A stretch of DNA of 64,000 bases from Siniperca chuatsi (GCF_020085105.1 NC_058055.1:20586822-20650821); one strand, 5' to 3'. Counted from the first letter of the stretch, positions 35,901 to 50,052 are shown. Numbers and translations are program-made. Notes: a model not told the origin generated them from the sequence alone.

Positions 35901-38780
35901 CCAACAGTGCTATTCTTGTGTGAGACCATTGTTGAAAGAAATGCCTTAGCATAATTGCTTAAAAGTTTAAATAAAATATAAAAATATTATTAGATTGGGA
36001 ATAGCACACATTTCTGAGTTGTCTTCATAGTTTATTGTATTTTTATTTATTAAATAAATTAGACAGCTGCAGCTGTTAATAATGTGCTGAGCTTTCATTT
36101 CCCAGTATAAATAACCAACCACAACTTGTCCTGTGACCAGCCCAGTGATGTCATGTCTAGAAAGAGAAACAATGTGAATGTGTTTCACTAAACAATAAAG
36201 ATCTGTTGGCTTTCAGTATTTCTTCCTCTTCACATTGTTGAGAGTAGCATCAGTGACGCGTTGTTCTCCTGTGAAAAATCTCAAAATTAATCAAAAGCAA
36301 TATGAGGCTTTAAGTTTGTCTCATGTATTGAATCCCTCTGAAAGCCCAATTTAACTGTAAAGTTCTATAATGCCATGGAGTCAATGGGGAAATCAGGTGG
36401 TTGCTCAATTGCAAAAGTTCACTTCAAAGTGGAAAACAAGATGGAAACAACCACTTTGTCACTGTGGGTTTCAATTAACAAAATTAGAAAATGCATGTAT
36501 TTGTTTGCCTTTTGTTTTGTTTTGATCAGCATCACTGTTTATAAGTGGTTGACATGATAGGAAAAGTGAGAGATGCACTCTTCCTGTCTGAACTTTGGTA
36601 AATAGATTGTAGGCATGAGAAAATGTCAAGGCTCGACTGTGGTCAGAGCACTGCTGTGGAGCAGTGACTCATTCTCATTGTGATTGTGAGTGCATGTATG
36701 TTTGTATGTGTGTGTATGAGAGAGAGAGAGAGCGATAGATGTAGCGTTTGTGTGTGGCGCGTTGTACGTAGCAGATGCAGCGATCTTTATCTCTCATTCA
36801 TGGCGTCCAAGGAAATGTAGCGTAAGCTGGTTAACAGTCACTTTCTCAGTATCTGCCTGGCAGAGATGTGCTGATAATCACTGCCACGTCGCTCATGCAG
36901 CCACCTGCCGCCTTGTTCTGTGGAAACTGAGGTGATGCTGCAGCATTGCCCAATAGTGCTCAAGTTGCCCACATGCTGCTCAGTTCATTGATTTCTTTTT
37001 AAATGCTACAAATGTGCAAGCAGTATTACCCAATAGGGATGAAATGTAGGGTAAAGCTGCTGCAACGTAATGGTTTACTGAAATAAGCTGAATTCACTTG
37101 TAGATACATTTATAGTTGAAATCACAAGTACAAGCAGTTAAATTACAAATTGGGATATTGTGCAAAACAGAACTTAATACTATTCTAAAATAAAAACTAG
37201 CTGAAATTAGCTAAACATTACATCAAATTTCAAAGTGTTAACCTGAGTTTTTCATCTTCCACAACCAAGTGCTGACTTAACACTCACATCTGGTTCTGTT
37301 CTAAACTAACTGTGGACGTAACTCATAAACACTGGTATAGTGCTAATTGTGGCACTCTCGTTTTGCTTTGTAGACACCTTTAAAGATGGCACCTTTAAAG
37401 TCAAACTTCCTGTGTAAGTAACGACAGAGCTCTACTATGAGGGGGTCTGGGCCACCACCCGTGATTGTTTAAGGCACTTTGGATAAAAGCGTTCACCAAC
37501 AGACATACAATATTCTGAATCAGTCCAAGTAAAGCCTATATTTTTGGCCACATTGATCAGGAAAAGCTTATATTCTGATTCACATCTGCCGTTGATAACC
37601 ACAATATGAAACCACAGGCTTGGCAGAGAGAGGAGAGCTGTGGCCCTGCCAGCACTTATACCACAAACTATCAAACTGCCACGCCGAGCCTCCTGCTGTA
37701 CACTACCTCACTGCACCCAGCGTCAATGTGTGTACTGAATACAGGACCTGTAATCAACACATTCTCCATATTCTTCCCCTCAGGTGCCTCGCCAACATCA
37801 AAGGAGGTAAAGGATGGGCTGGTATCTCTGTGTGCCTGTGCCTTCTACTGTATAAAACAGCCCGGCTTTCAGCCCCAAGAAACAGGCAGGGAGCAGCCGA
37901 GAAAATTTAATTTCATGACTACCACGTTGCTACCTGGCAGGTAGGGCTGTGGTTCATGCGTTTGGTAGGTTTCGCCTGCACCTGGTTAAGAGCTGATCAC
38001 ACCAAACGCCAGGATCAGATATGAAAATCCTAGTGCCAAAGTTTTTTCTGATTCTGTTACTGCAGTGAAAAAATTTGGGAAATGAACAGTGTAGAACTCT
38101 TCCAAAAGCAAAATTCTAAATTCAAAAATGTACTAAAATTAAAAATTACAGATGTGAAAAATACTGTGCATCAACACAATGCCTAATTCAAGCAATATTA
38201 TTTTGATTAACACATTTACAAAATACAGAGAATAAAGTGAGATTACTTTTTAGTGATAATGACGCTGGAACATTTCTGATTTTCCAATGAAGTTCTTAAG
38301 GAAAGGTGTACTCTACTCTGTAATCGATTCCATTTAAACTAAGTGAAATTTATTAAAAGCAAAAATACCGAATTCCTCCAGCTGTACAAGTGCACAAAAG
38401 CTTCTTATTTAGTCATTCTTGAGTTTATTATTACTCCACTTTATTTCTACTGAATTAGCATTGTCCTGTGTTTTTTTATGTTATTGGTTTATCTCACTCT
38501 ATAAACTAAAGTATGTGTTTTCAATACTTATAAATGGTGATTAAAACAACTTCAACTTCATTCATTTTCATTCACTCACACAGAAACAAAGGGTGTTTGA
38601 TATCATTCAGCAGTTATATAAGTAGATCAAAGTATAACATTAATTAATATCAAATAATTGAATTAAAATATTCTTTTGAGTTTTGACTTGAGTTGACTTG
38701 TATTGTTTGTCATCAGTGTGGTTTGCTGAATGTTGCTCTTTGACATTTGCTCAAACATTAAAGATATCCGGGTTAATTAC
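32921..38780. other. Intergenic interval, few recognisable features
   Basis: About 5.9 kb of AT-rich sequence upstream of tcf7. It holds a CATC run (35404-35429), a GA run near 36719-36732, and a short ctttggataaaagcg piece near 37477 that resembles the tail of fish SINEs. Otherwise no gene or repeat that I can name. Confidence 0.5.
35404..35429. repeat. (CATC)n microsatellite
   Basis: About six tandem CATC units. Confidence 0.9.
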
Positions 38781-38814
38781 TGGAGCAAAGGCCCAGAGAG
38801 AGAAGCTGTGCACC

Positions 38815-39420
38815 AACTGTAAAATCCCTGGCACTGAACGTCAAGCCCCGAGCCGGTAACCTTGGTGTGCTTTTTGATCCTGACTTGATTTTCACATCAG
38901 AAAAATCACCAAAACTGTCTTTTATCTCCCCAGAGTACAGCCAGATACTGAAAGGCAGCCGCTTTTATCACCAGCTGACTACTGTAATTCTTTCTCTTCT
39001 GGAAGACTCTAGATACACAGCAAATGCAGGCGCAGATGTTTCATTGGTCGGCCATGCATTTGAAATTTTAAGGATCTGTAATTGGTTTTCACTCACTCAC
39101 TCAATCACTCAGTGGACTAATGCCTAAACATGACCTGCTCTTGACTAATGTTCTCCATAGATCCATTCCACTGGATCTGTGTTTTTTGTTTAAGACATAA
39201 TATAATGTTTTAGCTTAACTTTCATAGTTAATCAAACCAATTTTATTCAAGTTTATATTAAGCAATCTAGTGTATTTTATTCACTTTATCTAACTTATTC
39301 TACTATTCTTATTTCTTTATTTTGTCATATCGCCATTGAACTTTTTGTAATTTCTCTATTGAAGCACTTTGTTGTGCAGTCTTGCACAAAAAGCATGCTT
39401 GATTTGACTTGATTACTTGA
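38815..39420 (+). pseudogene. LINE remnant with frameshifts
   Basis: From about 38824 the sequence reads SLALNVKPRAGNLGVLFDPD, the NLGV-F-D block of CR1/L2-type reverse transcriptases. About 150 bases on, a different frame gives ADYCNS, the usual LDYCN block. The two blocks are therefore out of frame. The remnant may extend to a gcttgatttgacttgatt tail near 39390-39420. Non-functional. Confidence 0.65.
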
Positions 39421-41338
39421 CTTTCATTTGCACATGTGAAAAATTGCAGAGAATCACAAAGGTTATAATTGCACCTGAATCAGCCTTCAACCAAAGCTTT
39501 TCATTTTTGTTTCAAGGGTATTTTTTGTGACATTCTGAACTGTAGTCTTTTGCCTATTGTCTAAATTTGGTAGCAAATGTCAAATAATTCATGTTATGCA
39601 GTTTTGGCCAGGAGTGACAGAAGGTGACAGACAATAAACAGAAAATTTTTGAATGTGTTTAAATGAGAATCTTTACACTCCTTCAGTGGTGCTCAGGTTA
39701 AAGTCTTCATCCTCACTGTTGCTGAGTGTGTCAACAAACCGCTACAAAATTCTGATAAACCATTTTATGTCAAATAAAATATATTATTCTAATCTTTAGG
39801 TGACAACTCAAAGTCAATGGACATTTGGAGCAGTTTAAGATTTTGTTGTTTTTGCGCATCTGTACAAAAACAAAATCTGTTTTCTGGATTAAATGTAACA
39901 ATTGCATTGATCTCAATACATTGGTGTTATTGGTTTGTAGCATTGGTATAAGATGCTGACGCTGTAAATCATTTTAAGCTGATTCAATTTAAAAACGCAA
40001 CTTTCCCTGTTGCCTTAAAACTGTGAGATAACTGAACTGAAGTTCAAAAATTGTAAAAACCAAATGAGTTAACTAAACTTGAGAAAACTAATTGTTCAAT
40101 CACATTGTCAGACATTATACGCAGATTTGCTTTTCTTTTACATTTTCTCAGTTTTAAAACTCTTCTTATTTTGATTTGAAGAACTTAACATATCAAGTTG
40201 TACCAGAGTTAATTCAGAGACAACATGCAAGTGACCTCTATACGTGTCTGGTCTGAAAATAAAAACTAAAATAAATAATAATAATAATAAAAGACAGAAT
40301 GATTCAATTAGTTTTGTAAAATAACTGGTGCAGTTTTTTCACCTTAAACCTCAAGATCAGTTTCATTCACAGAACACAGCTACCTGAGAGGAGGTTACAG
40401 TTTGTGATAGTGAAGTGGTAAAGACATTTTCCATAGGGGTGTCTGATCAGCGCTGAGACCTTTCAGTGGTTGTGTAATTCTGTAGGCCTATGTCCTTAAG
40501 AAACATGCCTCGGTGTCTTCACAAAGCATCTACTGTAGACGTGAAGAGCTCTTTCAACTGAAAGAGATGTGAAGAAATCAGACAAGTTTGTCTGGGTGTA
40601 AACATGCTGTTTGTTGAGATGCTGACGGTTACATTTAAATGCCAGGCCCACCTCAAGCTAACGTACAGCTACACACACACACACACACACACATACAGGC
40701 CCACAAGAACAAGCCCCTTACACACCCACAGAGGCACAGACACATATGCATAGACATGTACATCTACACACACACATACACACACACAAAAAGACAGACA
40801 TAGAGTATCGTCTCTCTGACCGTGGCTGAACTCTTTGACTATGTCTACATCTTTCAATACCAGAAAGTTCTCCATTAAACAATGCACAGGCTTTTTTTTT
40901 TTCAATATCTGTCCATTGGTCACTTGTAACATGATGACAGCATGAAATCTGAAACCGTTCACATGTCCACAGTAGATCATTTGCCCCATCCTTTCCTTGA
41001 TATATTTTCATCAAACATTCTGTTGGTGGCAAACTGTCTGAAAACTGAGAAGTCAATCAAATTAACGCCCGGAAACACCCTGTTCACAATTAAACAGTTA
41101 CACACATTCACACCTGGAAGCTGCCCAGTCTGATCTGATCTGTCCGATCTGTCAAGCAGTACTGTCACACAGCACAAAACCAACCGTGTCCGAGCACTGA
41201 GCAGCCACACTTCATTGTTTGGAAAAGTTCTGTTTTCATCGACCACTTTAAAACACAAGGCTCCAGTTACCCACCTTGATGAGTGTTTTTGAAAGTCAGT
41301 TTTTGGGTTTAAAAAATGTCATCACTTACTGTAGACGA
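39421..41338. other. Intergenic, CA-rich patches
   Basis: AT-rich sequence with CA runs at about 40671-40693 and imperfect ones at 40765-40790. The open frames here are driven by those runs. No gene recognised. Confidence 0.55.
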
Positions 41339-41700
41339 TCAATCAAACTTTATTTGTATAGCACCTTTCTTACAGGTTAGCGCAATTCAAAGTGCTTTAG
41401 AGGTGGCTGACAGACAGTGCAGATACAAACTGTAAAACCATTGGAGACGAATGCACACGAAAATAGAAGTTATAAAGTCAAAATAAATAATAAAAGCAAT
41501 AAAATAGTTTTTTTTTCAATTAAAAAATAAAACAGATGAAATGCAGTAAATCCATTAAAAAACAAGAATACAATAAAAACGTTGAAGTTTTAAGTTTACA
41601 TTTAAAGATATCAACACTTTCAGCTCCTCTCAGATCCTCGGGCAGACCGCTCTAACAGCTCGGAGCAAAACAAATGGGCTGCTGCAAGACCATGAAAAAA
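41339..41700 (-). repeat. Non-LTR retroelement 3' tail (minus strand)
   Basis: Starts atcaatcaaactttatttg, then tatagcacctttc and attcaaagtgctttag. It continues through A-rich sequence to ctcagatcctcgggcag and agcaaaacaaatgggctg. This resembles a widespread teleost non-LTR tail family read in reverse. Limits and family name are uncertain. Confidence 0.6.
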
Positions 41701-43439
41701 AAGTCTATCAATCAATGTAAAGACTTTAAAATGAGTAGAAGTGTATGTAATGTAATACAGAGTGAACTCATTGTTTTCAAAAAAATTTCAAACAAGTTTT
41801 CAGTTTCTACACTTATGGGTTGCTTTCCTTTTAATCCGATACCCTTCTGTTAGCTAGCTCCTGTTCCACTAGTCTTGGTCTTGTTTTGTTTAAGTCTTAA
41901 ACCTCCTAAGGCTCCCATGATGTTTTGACAGTGCACCTATGTCAGAGACTTATGGGAACTGTAGTTGTTGAATGAAAGGGGCCCTGACCATGACAGGACA
42001 TCTAAGCAGGAAACACTGTATGTTTATATGCAATAATTTGTAAATTTTACAAATTTTCATACAGTACTCAACATAGTGTATAGCAAGTGTTGGAGCCAGC
42101 AATCTATCAGGGACTCATGGATGTTTTTGGTGTCTATATGCTCTTATCATTTAATAAGTAATAAATCTAACCAAATATTTATTGGTAATTTAAGAAGTCT
42201 GGTGTTTGAAGTCTGTCTAAACTTTTGCATCCTATTTATCTTTACTCACAAACATCCTAACTGCATCCAGAAACAGTCCTCCTTAAGGCAAAAAATTAAA
42301 AACAAACTTTGTTTATAAGGCGTGTTTTTCAAAGAAGCTTTCTAAATACCTCAAAAAGGAAAGCAAATTAAATAACTGATATAAAGAGTTTATAAAATGC
42401 AAACAGAGTTATATAAGAATATATTCATCCTTCTGATGTCTTTCCAGGGCAAAAACAGTTAGCTTATTTATCTGTTTTTAAATCAAGATGGTTTCATATG
42501 TCACAGTGAAATGTTTCTTTAATTACATGTTGTGACAGATTTAATTCATACAGTCAAAGTCACATCTCCATTCAGTCAGGCCTCGTTAGTTGTGATGTAG
42601 TACTTTATTATCTTTCAGTTCAGTCAATGAGAAAAGACCAGCTCTGCTTTTCCTTGATCCCACTGAGTTTATTTCTGATGATGCAACCTCAAACCTCAGT
42701 CACTCTTCCCAGACAAATATATTTTGTCAATCACAAAACAGGGCAGCTACACCCCAAAGCCCCAAATAAAGGTTTGATGCAAAAATGTTAAAACCCTCAA
42801 CAGCTATACATCACCACGACATTCAAATTAGTGCCATATCAGCTGAATCTCACCAGAAGCCATACATCAAGAAATGTTTCCAATTGTTTTCTGTGTGTGT
42901 TTATAACAACCAGGAGACAGAACCGATGTGGAGATATGTGTGGTGACACATTTGTCGCCATCGCAACAAGGGCCCTATAATCTTCCCAATCAGGAAAACC
43001 AGAACAAATTGGGTTGTGCAGCGCTTCCAGTGTGCCATCACTATAAATCATCATCATGACCCTGAACATTTACAAGTACACTCTGCAACAACAGGGCCTG
43101 GGAGAATAATGTTTGTTCCCAAGATTGGTCCACAAGCATTGGATGATATACTGTGAGAAGAGTCCCATTCACATCTATTTTTCACACACTTATTGTATAG
43201 TGGAATGAAAGTATTTCACAACCATAGCTTACAGGATCTGCATGGTTTGGGTTTGGCCCTTATCCTTTTTCATTACAGGGTTTGTTGGCTGTGAACAAGC
43301 ATCAGGCAAATCAGTGGGATTGTTTACTGTCACTGTGAGAAAGCATGGAGCTATAAAAAAAACACCAAAACAAAGACCTGACAATGAAAGTCATGGAAAC
43401 AACAAATAATATTCTGCATTTTTTGTTTATGAAACTTTC
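41701..43439. other. Intergenic, nothing recognised
   Basis: AT-rich sequence with no splice-framed coding segment and no confident repeat. Confidence 0.55.
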
Positions 43440-44150
43440 TCAGAGGCTAAACAAAGCTAAGAGTCTAGAGCTAGCAGCTCTGTGAGACTGTACTGAGCAT
43501 GCTAATTCTAGCATGGAAACATGCTCACAATGACAATGCTAACACACAGATGTTTAGCAGTAATAATGTTTACTATGTTCACCATTTTAGTCTAGCGTGT
43601 TAGTATGCTAACATATGCTAATTAGCACTAAACACAAAGTACTGCTGAGGCAGATGGGAATGTCTTTAGTTTGCAGGTATTTGGTCATAAAAAAAAGTAT
43701 TGGACAAACTGAAATTTTGACCTGATGATGGCGCTAGAGGAAAAGTTAAGGGATCACCAAAATTATTACAATTGATCCTGAGGGTGACACGAATGTCTGT
43801 ACCAAATTACATGGCAATCTATCCAATAGTTGTTGAGACATTTCACTCAAAACCACAAATGTCAACCTCATGGTGGCGCTAGAGAAAAAGTGAGAGGATC
43901 ACCAAAATCATTAAGATTCATCCTCTGGGGACAGTGAATGTCTGTACAAAATATCATGGCAATCCATCTCATAGTTGTCAAGGCATTTCACTATAAACCA
44001 AAAATGTCAAACTGCTGGTGGCATTGGCAGAAAAGTCAGGGGATCACCAAAGTAAAAAATAGTACAAATGAATGTCTGTTCTTGGCAATCAATACAATAT
44101 TTTGTTAAGCTATTTCAGTCTAAACCAAAGTGTGGACCGACCAACATTGC
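43440..44150 (+). repeat. Dispersed repeat with 145-bp internal period, copy 1
   Basis: A gctaac/tgctaa-rich head (about 43440-43640) is followed by three degenerate units with gcgctagagg-like starts at 43731, 43876 and 44021, a period of 145 bp. Shared words include aaaagt, ggatcaccaaa, aatgtctgtac and catggcaatc. The same family recurs at 52340-52870. Non-coding and frequent in fish from memory; class unknown. Confidence 0.75.
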
Positions 44151-46700
44151 CATTCATAGAGCCAGATTCTGTTGATGCCACTAGCCACTAAAAAGTATGC
44201 AAATCTGTTCCTGTGCAACAACATTTGTTGTTATCACGAACGAGGTAGAAGAACATTTTCTGGGTAATTTGGAACAAAGTTTTATATGCACCACTGTTAA
44301 GGGGAGATTTAGGAGATTAGAGAATTCGAGACAAAAAAACAAGTTATTCCAAAATCTCCAGATCAGTGTCAGGTCTGTTTTCAATAATTGCAGTCAAATA
44401 AGAAAGTACATTCTATTAAGAAGCTGAACAAAAATAAAATTTAATTAAATTCAGCTGATGCTGTTTTCAGTTATTTGTTTCATCCACATGTTTTGTAAAG
44501 TAAAAATGTGAACTTTGATAGAGAAAGAAAGAAAAAGACCACAGAGAGATTAAAAGTGAAAGAGAAAAGGCAAAATGGCAAAAAAAAGAGAAAGCAAGAG
44601 GATGAGAAAGAGAGGTAAGAAAAATACTGAGAGGAAGACAGATGCAGAGAAGGAGAGAGAGCCAGAGAGGACCAGTTCAGTTCCAGTTGGATATCCAATC
44701 TGTGTTCTCAGTCTCTGAGTCAAGTAAGAAACCATCAAAGCTTGAGGTTTGGGGACTCAAAAGTCAGTTCAATCTCCAACCATTTCCCACAGCCTTTCAA
44801 GGGCTGCCAAACGTTTATTTGTTTTGGATTAATGTAATTAACCCCCCCGTTCCCGGTGTCGCGCAGAAGAAGCGAGTCACAGTGAAAAGATTACAAGGCC
44901 TCTGTTTCTCATACATCCAGCCCGGCCAACCCAGCACAGTGGCTCAGAGATTTCATATCAGTGGATTATATTTTGCTTTAGCTTGACGTGTAAATCGCCC
45001 CCTGACAGTTCTCACGAGCACATCAGCAAACACTTTGCAGTCGTGCAGTAAAGGGATAAATTGCAGCATAGGAATGAAGAATATACTGCAAATGCTCTGC
45101 TTTTTAGCCTCTCTAGAGTCACTTATATACACTCAGTTACTTCCAGTTTTATTGCTTTGTTTGTGATAGTTATTTGAAATGTATGGATACTGTTAAATTA
45201 TTTAAATACATTTTCTTAGCCATTAGTGCAGATAAAGTTTTGATAGTAAAATAATAATAAAATAAAAAGAAAGTTGTTTGACTCATCTTCAGAGGTATTT
45301 TCTAAGACTACCAGTGACATACAGTAACCTGGTTACCATTATGTTGTGCCCCAAATTATGATATGGAGATTGTTATTTACGACCTTATTTGGATAGACAA
45401 AAAGCTCAACATATCTCTGAGGAATTCATGTGAAGACAAACCCCCACTGTGAGGGTTTCTCACATACAAATAAGATTTCCAATCCTGTATTGCACCATAA
45501 ACCAGTTCATCATGCAGTGTTGAGTCATGGTAAGGTCTTAAATCTCTAAATGGTCTATTCAAAAATTAAGAAACCACTGCTGACTATTGCCATTGACCAT
45601 ATAATGCAAATTCTGAAATCATGCAGTGTGTTTTAAGTGGGTTTTAAAGGTCCTTGACTTGGATCATAAAACTCAGTCAGTAATACTCTGTATAAAACTA
45701 CATTTCAAGTATAAACCAGGTTTTCACAAACCAACTCATCGGCCTCTCCAAGCAGCCCAGAGCCATAACTCTTCTGGCGTCTATATTTTTTCATGTGACA
45801 GGAGTCACAGTAAAAATGATGTGTGAGTATGTAATACATTAGTGTTCCAGCCATAGTAAAATGTCCCATAAATCCTAAGCGTTTTCTGTTTCATACACTA
45901 CATGTCCCTTCATGAGCAGAGGAAGAAAAGAAAAATCTGAAAAGTATTGTGAAGATTTGGTGATCAAACCCAGATGGGACCAAATAATTTTTCAAAGTCT
46001 GGTACAATGAATAATGTGCTTTCTGATTTTGAATAAGTTAGAATAATGAGAGGTTTTTCTTCAGGCCGAGAGAAGCAAGTTATGGTTTGACCATTTTAAC
46101 GAAAATTCACATGATTAAAACAAATACTTTATTCGTTGATCGACATCCACACATGTCACAGTCAACTTGTTATCCTCTCTAGTTTAGGTTGTCCTCATCT
46201 GTTAAGTGCATTTTCAAACGTTTTGCCAACTCTGAAGACAAATAAGGCCTTTTATTTTTAACGAGACGCACTTAAATAGTCAAAGAGCAACTTCTAACCT
46301 TCAATAGAAAATAATAGAGCTGCATATTCTTAAACACAAACTACACAAACCTTTATTCAGATTAATTTCCATTTTGTACCTCAAGAGGTCAGTCTAGCTC
46401 CCTGTGCAAGCAGCAGCTGACCACCTGAACTGATGACCAACACTGAAGCCTGAGAAAAAGGCTGCTTTCAAAAGAAGCTGAGCAGAAACCTGAAACTTTT
46501 TGTTACAATAAAAGTTTTCAAAGTCTGCATGTGTCAAGGCGAGGAAACAGAAACATGTTTATCTTTGGAAGTGCATGTCATTCAAATACTGCACCCCTTT
46601 TTCACTAAATACGTGGCAGTTCAGTACAATATGATGATATGTATTGATCTCTTTCCTTTGATTGTCTTGTTTAAGGTCATTTCAGCAGGAGAGTTACTGT
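44151..46700. other. Intergenic with purine-rich stretch
   Basis: A GA-rich stretch lies at about 44518-44670. The less repetitive block 44790-45060 is discussed as a possible regulatory element. No coding gene recognised. Confidence 0.5.
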
Positions 46701-46704
46701 ACAA

Positions 46705-46985
46705 ACAGGGGCCTAAACCGTTGACCACTAGCCTGGCACCTAAAACTGTTCCTGGGGTACACAAACCCGTGACCCCTGAAATAATTAATTGAAGGAAAAA
46801 TCCTTTTTTCAATCACACTTTGATGCTGTTAAAAATACTTATATAATGTATTTTCTGCAGGTAATGTTGTTTGTTGATATATTTTTGTATTCCTATAATA
46901 TCAGGTAAAAAAAAAAATGTATACATATTTCCAGGGCAAATTTAATTGCGTTTGATAACAAAACATCAATAGTAGAAACAGGTTT
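46705..46985 (+). repeat. Diverged direct repeat, copy A
   Basis: Shares ordered words with 49640-49890: gaccactagc, cctaaaa-tg-tcctgggg, ctgttaaaaa, atgttgtttgttgat, ttttgt, agggca and tttgataacaaaacat with aacatcaatag. The order and spacing are similar, in the same orientation about 2.9 kb apart. The origin is unknown. Confidence 0.6.
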
Positions 46986-49639
46986 TGGAATCAACTTAGC
47001 AAAATGAAAAAATAAATGCATCCTCTGATGTCCAACAAATATACAGGCAGAAATCCATCAAAGAAGAGGCAGAGACAGACAAGTTTCCACCACAGACTGT
47101 AGGTTTCCACCCACGGCATCTTTGAAAGACCTGAAAGCAATGCAGCCAAGAGACATGTGACAGTTGGGGATGAAAGATGCTTGTTTTTGTCTACAAATCT
47201 TTTGCTCTGATTACATTTTATCTAAACTTCAGGCCCATTCTATGCAGGCATTCTGCGAAATGTAGGAAATCATGAGTGTAAGATGATCTGAGGGTGGGAT
47301 TTTCCTTTAATTTTAGTGACTTTCAGCATTTGTAACCTTCTGCTGCCTCCACCTTTATTAAACCAGTATGTGGTTAAACTCTTAAGAATGAAATGAAATA
47401 ATTAAATGTTATTCACAACACTGAGATGGAAATTCTTTGGCACTGATATTACTGCAGTTCTTACTTGAGGTTTGCCTCTTTACCTTGAAGAGACCTGTTT
47501 CTGTTGATGAGTAAAATCAACTCACAAGCTCAGGGATACAAATGGATAAAAGCACTTAAAAAGTTATTTCTAAAATGTGCCTTGAATTGAAAGACACTCA
47601 AAAGATGCAAGGTTTCAGTGCTTTTCTTAAGGCAAACCAGCTAGCAGAAGTCTTTCCCTCCTATTTCCATGGCTGCAGCCAGTTTGCTGAAGAAAAAAAA
47701 ATGCCAGGATGTTTTCTTTGTCCTGCACAATACTCCCTACATTTGACCTTGGCTTCAGATGAGGCTGTTTGTGCTCTCTGTGATGCTTAGGAAATTTAAC
47801 ATCACAGGGAGCCGAAGGGTTGAACTGTTTTTAACCATGACTATTCTGTCTATTATGACGTTCAGTACTGTAACTCCTTTCCCATTTATTCTTTAGAGGT
47901 AAAATTCTTGTAGCTACAATGTGGATGTACCTAGCAAGAAAATAACACACAACTGTTAGCATGAAGGCATGAAATTCCCATATCTATCCCCTTTGTGTTC
48001 ATTTATATATTCACATGTTTGGCAATGGCAGCAAAAAAGATTTTTATTCTGCATCTATGTTTCCTCAGCCTCAGCCTCAGCGCAACTAGAAAATCTATAT
48101 GCTCAAAAAAAATTCTCAGATTATTATTAGTCTCAATTTAAAGTCACTCTCACCAACATACATCCCTCCTCCTTACCTTTGCCAGAATAACAATACTTTT
48201 GAAGCCTCTTACAAACCAGGGTATAAAGTTGAAACAGTGGCAGCTCCTGGTTCTGTTTGATGTAACGTAGCATCATACTTTCCTTATTTCAGTCTTGACT
48301 TTCTCCTGTTGCATGTTTTGCATGAGTATATCATCCTGATCAGCAGGATCGACTCTTTAATTGGTTTCTCTGTTCATGTAAACACTCCACAGGGTGTGTT
48401 CATTCTCTGGTCAAAGCTTTTATTCATGTCATCACAGTCCTGCAGAATCTGTTGCATTTCCAAATATCAGTTTCTCAAGAAGAGGGACATTTTCCCTTTT
48501 GACTTCTGTGGATTTTGACATTTTGCAGTGTTTCATCAGTAGTCTGACTCATTAACTATTTTCTGCATGTAGGAGACAGGGTGAAGTGTCAATCACTATA
48601 AGGAAAGATGCTTTTCTACAAGCCACTAGTTATATCCATGAAGTGTTGTAATGAAAGGCAAAATCAACTTTAACTCTTGATGTTAACCTGATCCACATTA
48701 TCATGCTAGCATCCTTCTTTAATGTCAAATAAATATATGAGGGATGTTAATGAATACGATATATTATTCGGTTATGAACACATAATGCACTCTGAACAGA
48801 TACGAACAGCATCCAGATTTTTGCTGTAATATTAATTCCCAATGTTACACACCTTCTCACAGTCTTAACTCAGTCATGTTTATCCTCAACATCAAGAATA
48901 AACATCCATTAACCAGTTTAGAAATCATACAAAACAGTAATCTTTATAACTTTTCTTGATCTTGTCTCATGATCATCACAACTGGACTTTTTCGTCAGTG
49001 TCAATTTTCACCAGATTTGTTGTGCGCTGATGTTGCACAGGCATTATTTTCATCTTATGATCTAATGTTGAAGTCTGACACCTTACACAACTCGACAGTA
49101 GGTGGAAAATGAGCTTAAGTTAGGGACTGTCTTAAAAGTGCATGCAAAGTGGGAAAGAGCACTTTTCAGATTTTTGTCAAAAGCTTTCTCATTTTCTTTC
49201 TGAGACACTTAAAACTATTCATTTTCATCTGTATCTCCTCCCACTGAACGCACATCCTCCATATTTTTTTAAATTATGCAATATGGCTCAGTGTGCTATT
49301 ATAGCACGTTTTTTCATCATAGACACTTCTGACCAAGTTTATTTCCCACACACTTTAGGTGTAAATCCAACACAGATATGTTTTGTGAAATAAACAAATA
49401 CGGATACAGACAGTAGCTTTGCATTACACACCTAGTACATACAGTACCATAACAGGTCATATTAAATGAAAATCCTTCATCTCCAAAATGTCAACTTCTG
49501 AAACAAGAAAAACAACTCTCTTTTTAATTGAAAAGAAAATGTATTTTGTAGATAATTCAAGGAATTTTTTAGATGTTTTTATTATCCTAAGATGCAGGAT
49601 ACTTTTTCTATGGGTTTAAAGCTTGGTGTTTAGCTGACT
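46986..49639. other. Intergenic, nothing recognised
   Basis: AT-rich sequence between the two diverged direct repeats. No gene, RNA or confident repeat noticed. Confidence 0.5.
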
Positions 49640-49890
49640 GACAGACTTTCTGACCACTAGCACCTGATGCCTAAAATTGATTCTGGGGAACTTAAAGGCT
49701 ATAGAAGAAAGAAGAAAAATCTGTTTACACCTGTTAAAAAATGTATATCAGGAATGTATTTCTTGGGTTCATGTTGTTGTTTGATGCATTTTTGTCTTGA
49801 TATCTATAACAGATCACATTATCAGGGCAGCTTTAATTGAGTTTGATAACAAAACATTTTTCAACAATCTAAAACATCAATAGTCTGGAC
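49640..49890 (+). repeat. Diverged direct repeat, copy B
   Basis: Partner of 46705-46985, with the same ordered words. Divergence looks substantial, so the duplication is old or the two are separate copies of a dispersed family. Confidence 0.6.
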
Positions 49891-50052
49891 TATTAAAATC
49901 ACCAAATATGGAGCTACATGGTTTTCATTACAGGACTGTCTTAAATGAATGCTTTGTGGGAGAATATACCAGTGGTGTTTCTATTGAGGATCTGGAAATT
50001 ACACTTTTTTCAACTAATTACTACTTCATCCTTGTCTATCTAAGTAATGTTT

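Noticed and set aside
37606..37944. 112- and 96-codon overlapping plus-strand frames
   Set aside because: Two overlapping frames in slightly GC-richer sequence, with no recognisable domain and no convincing exon boundaries.
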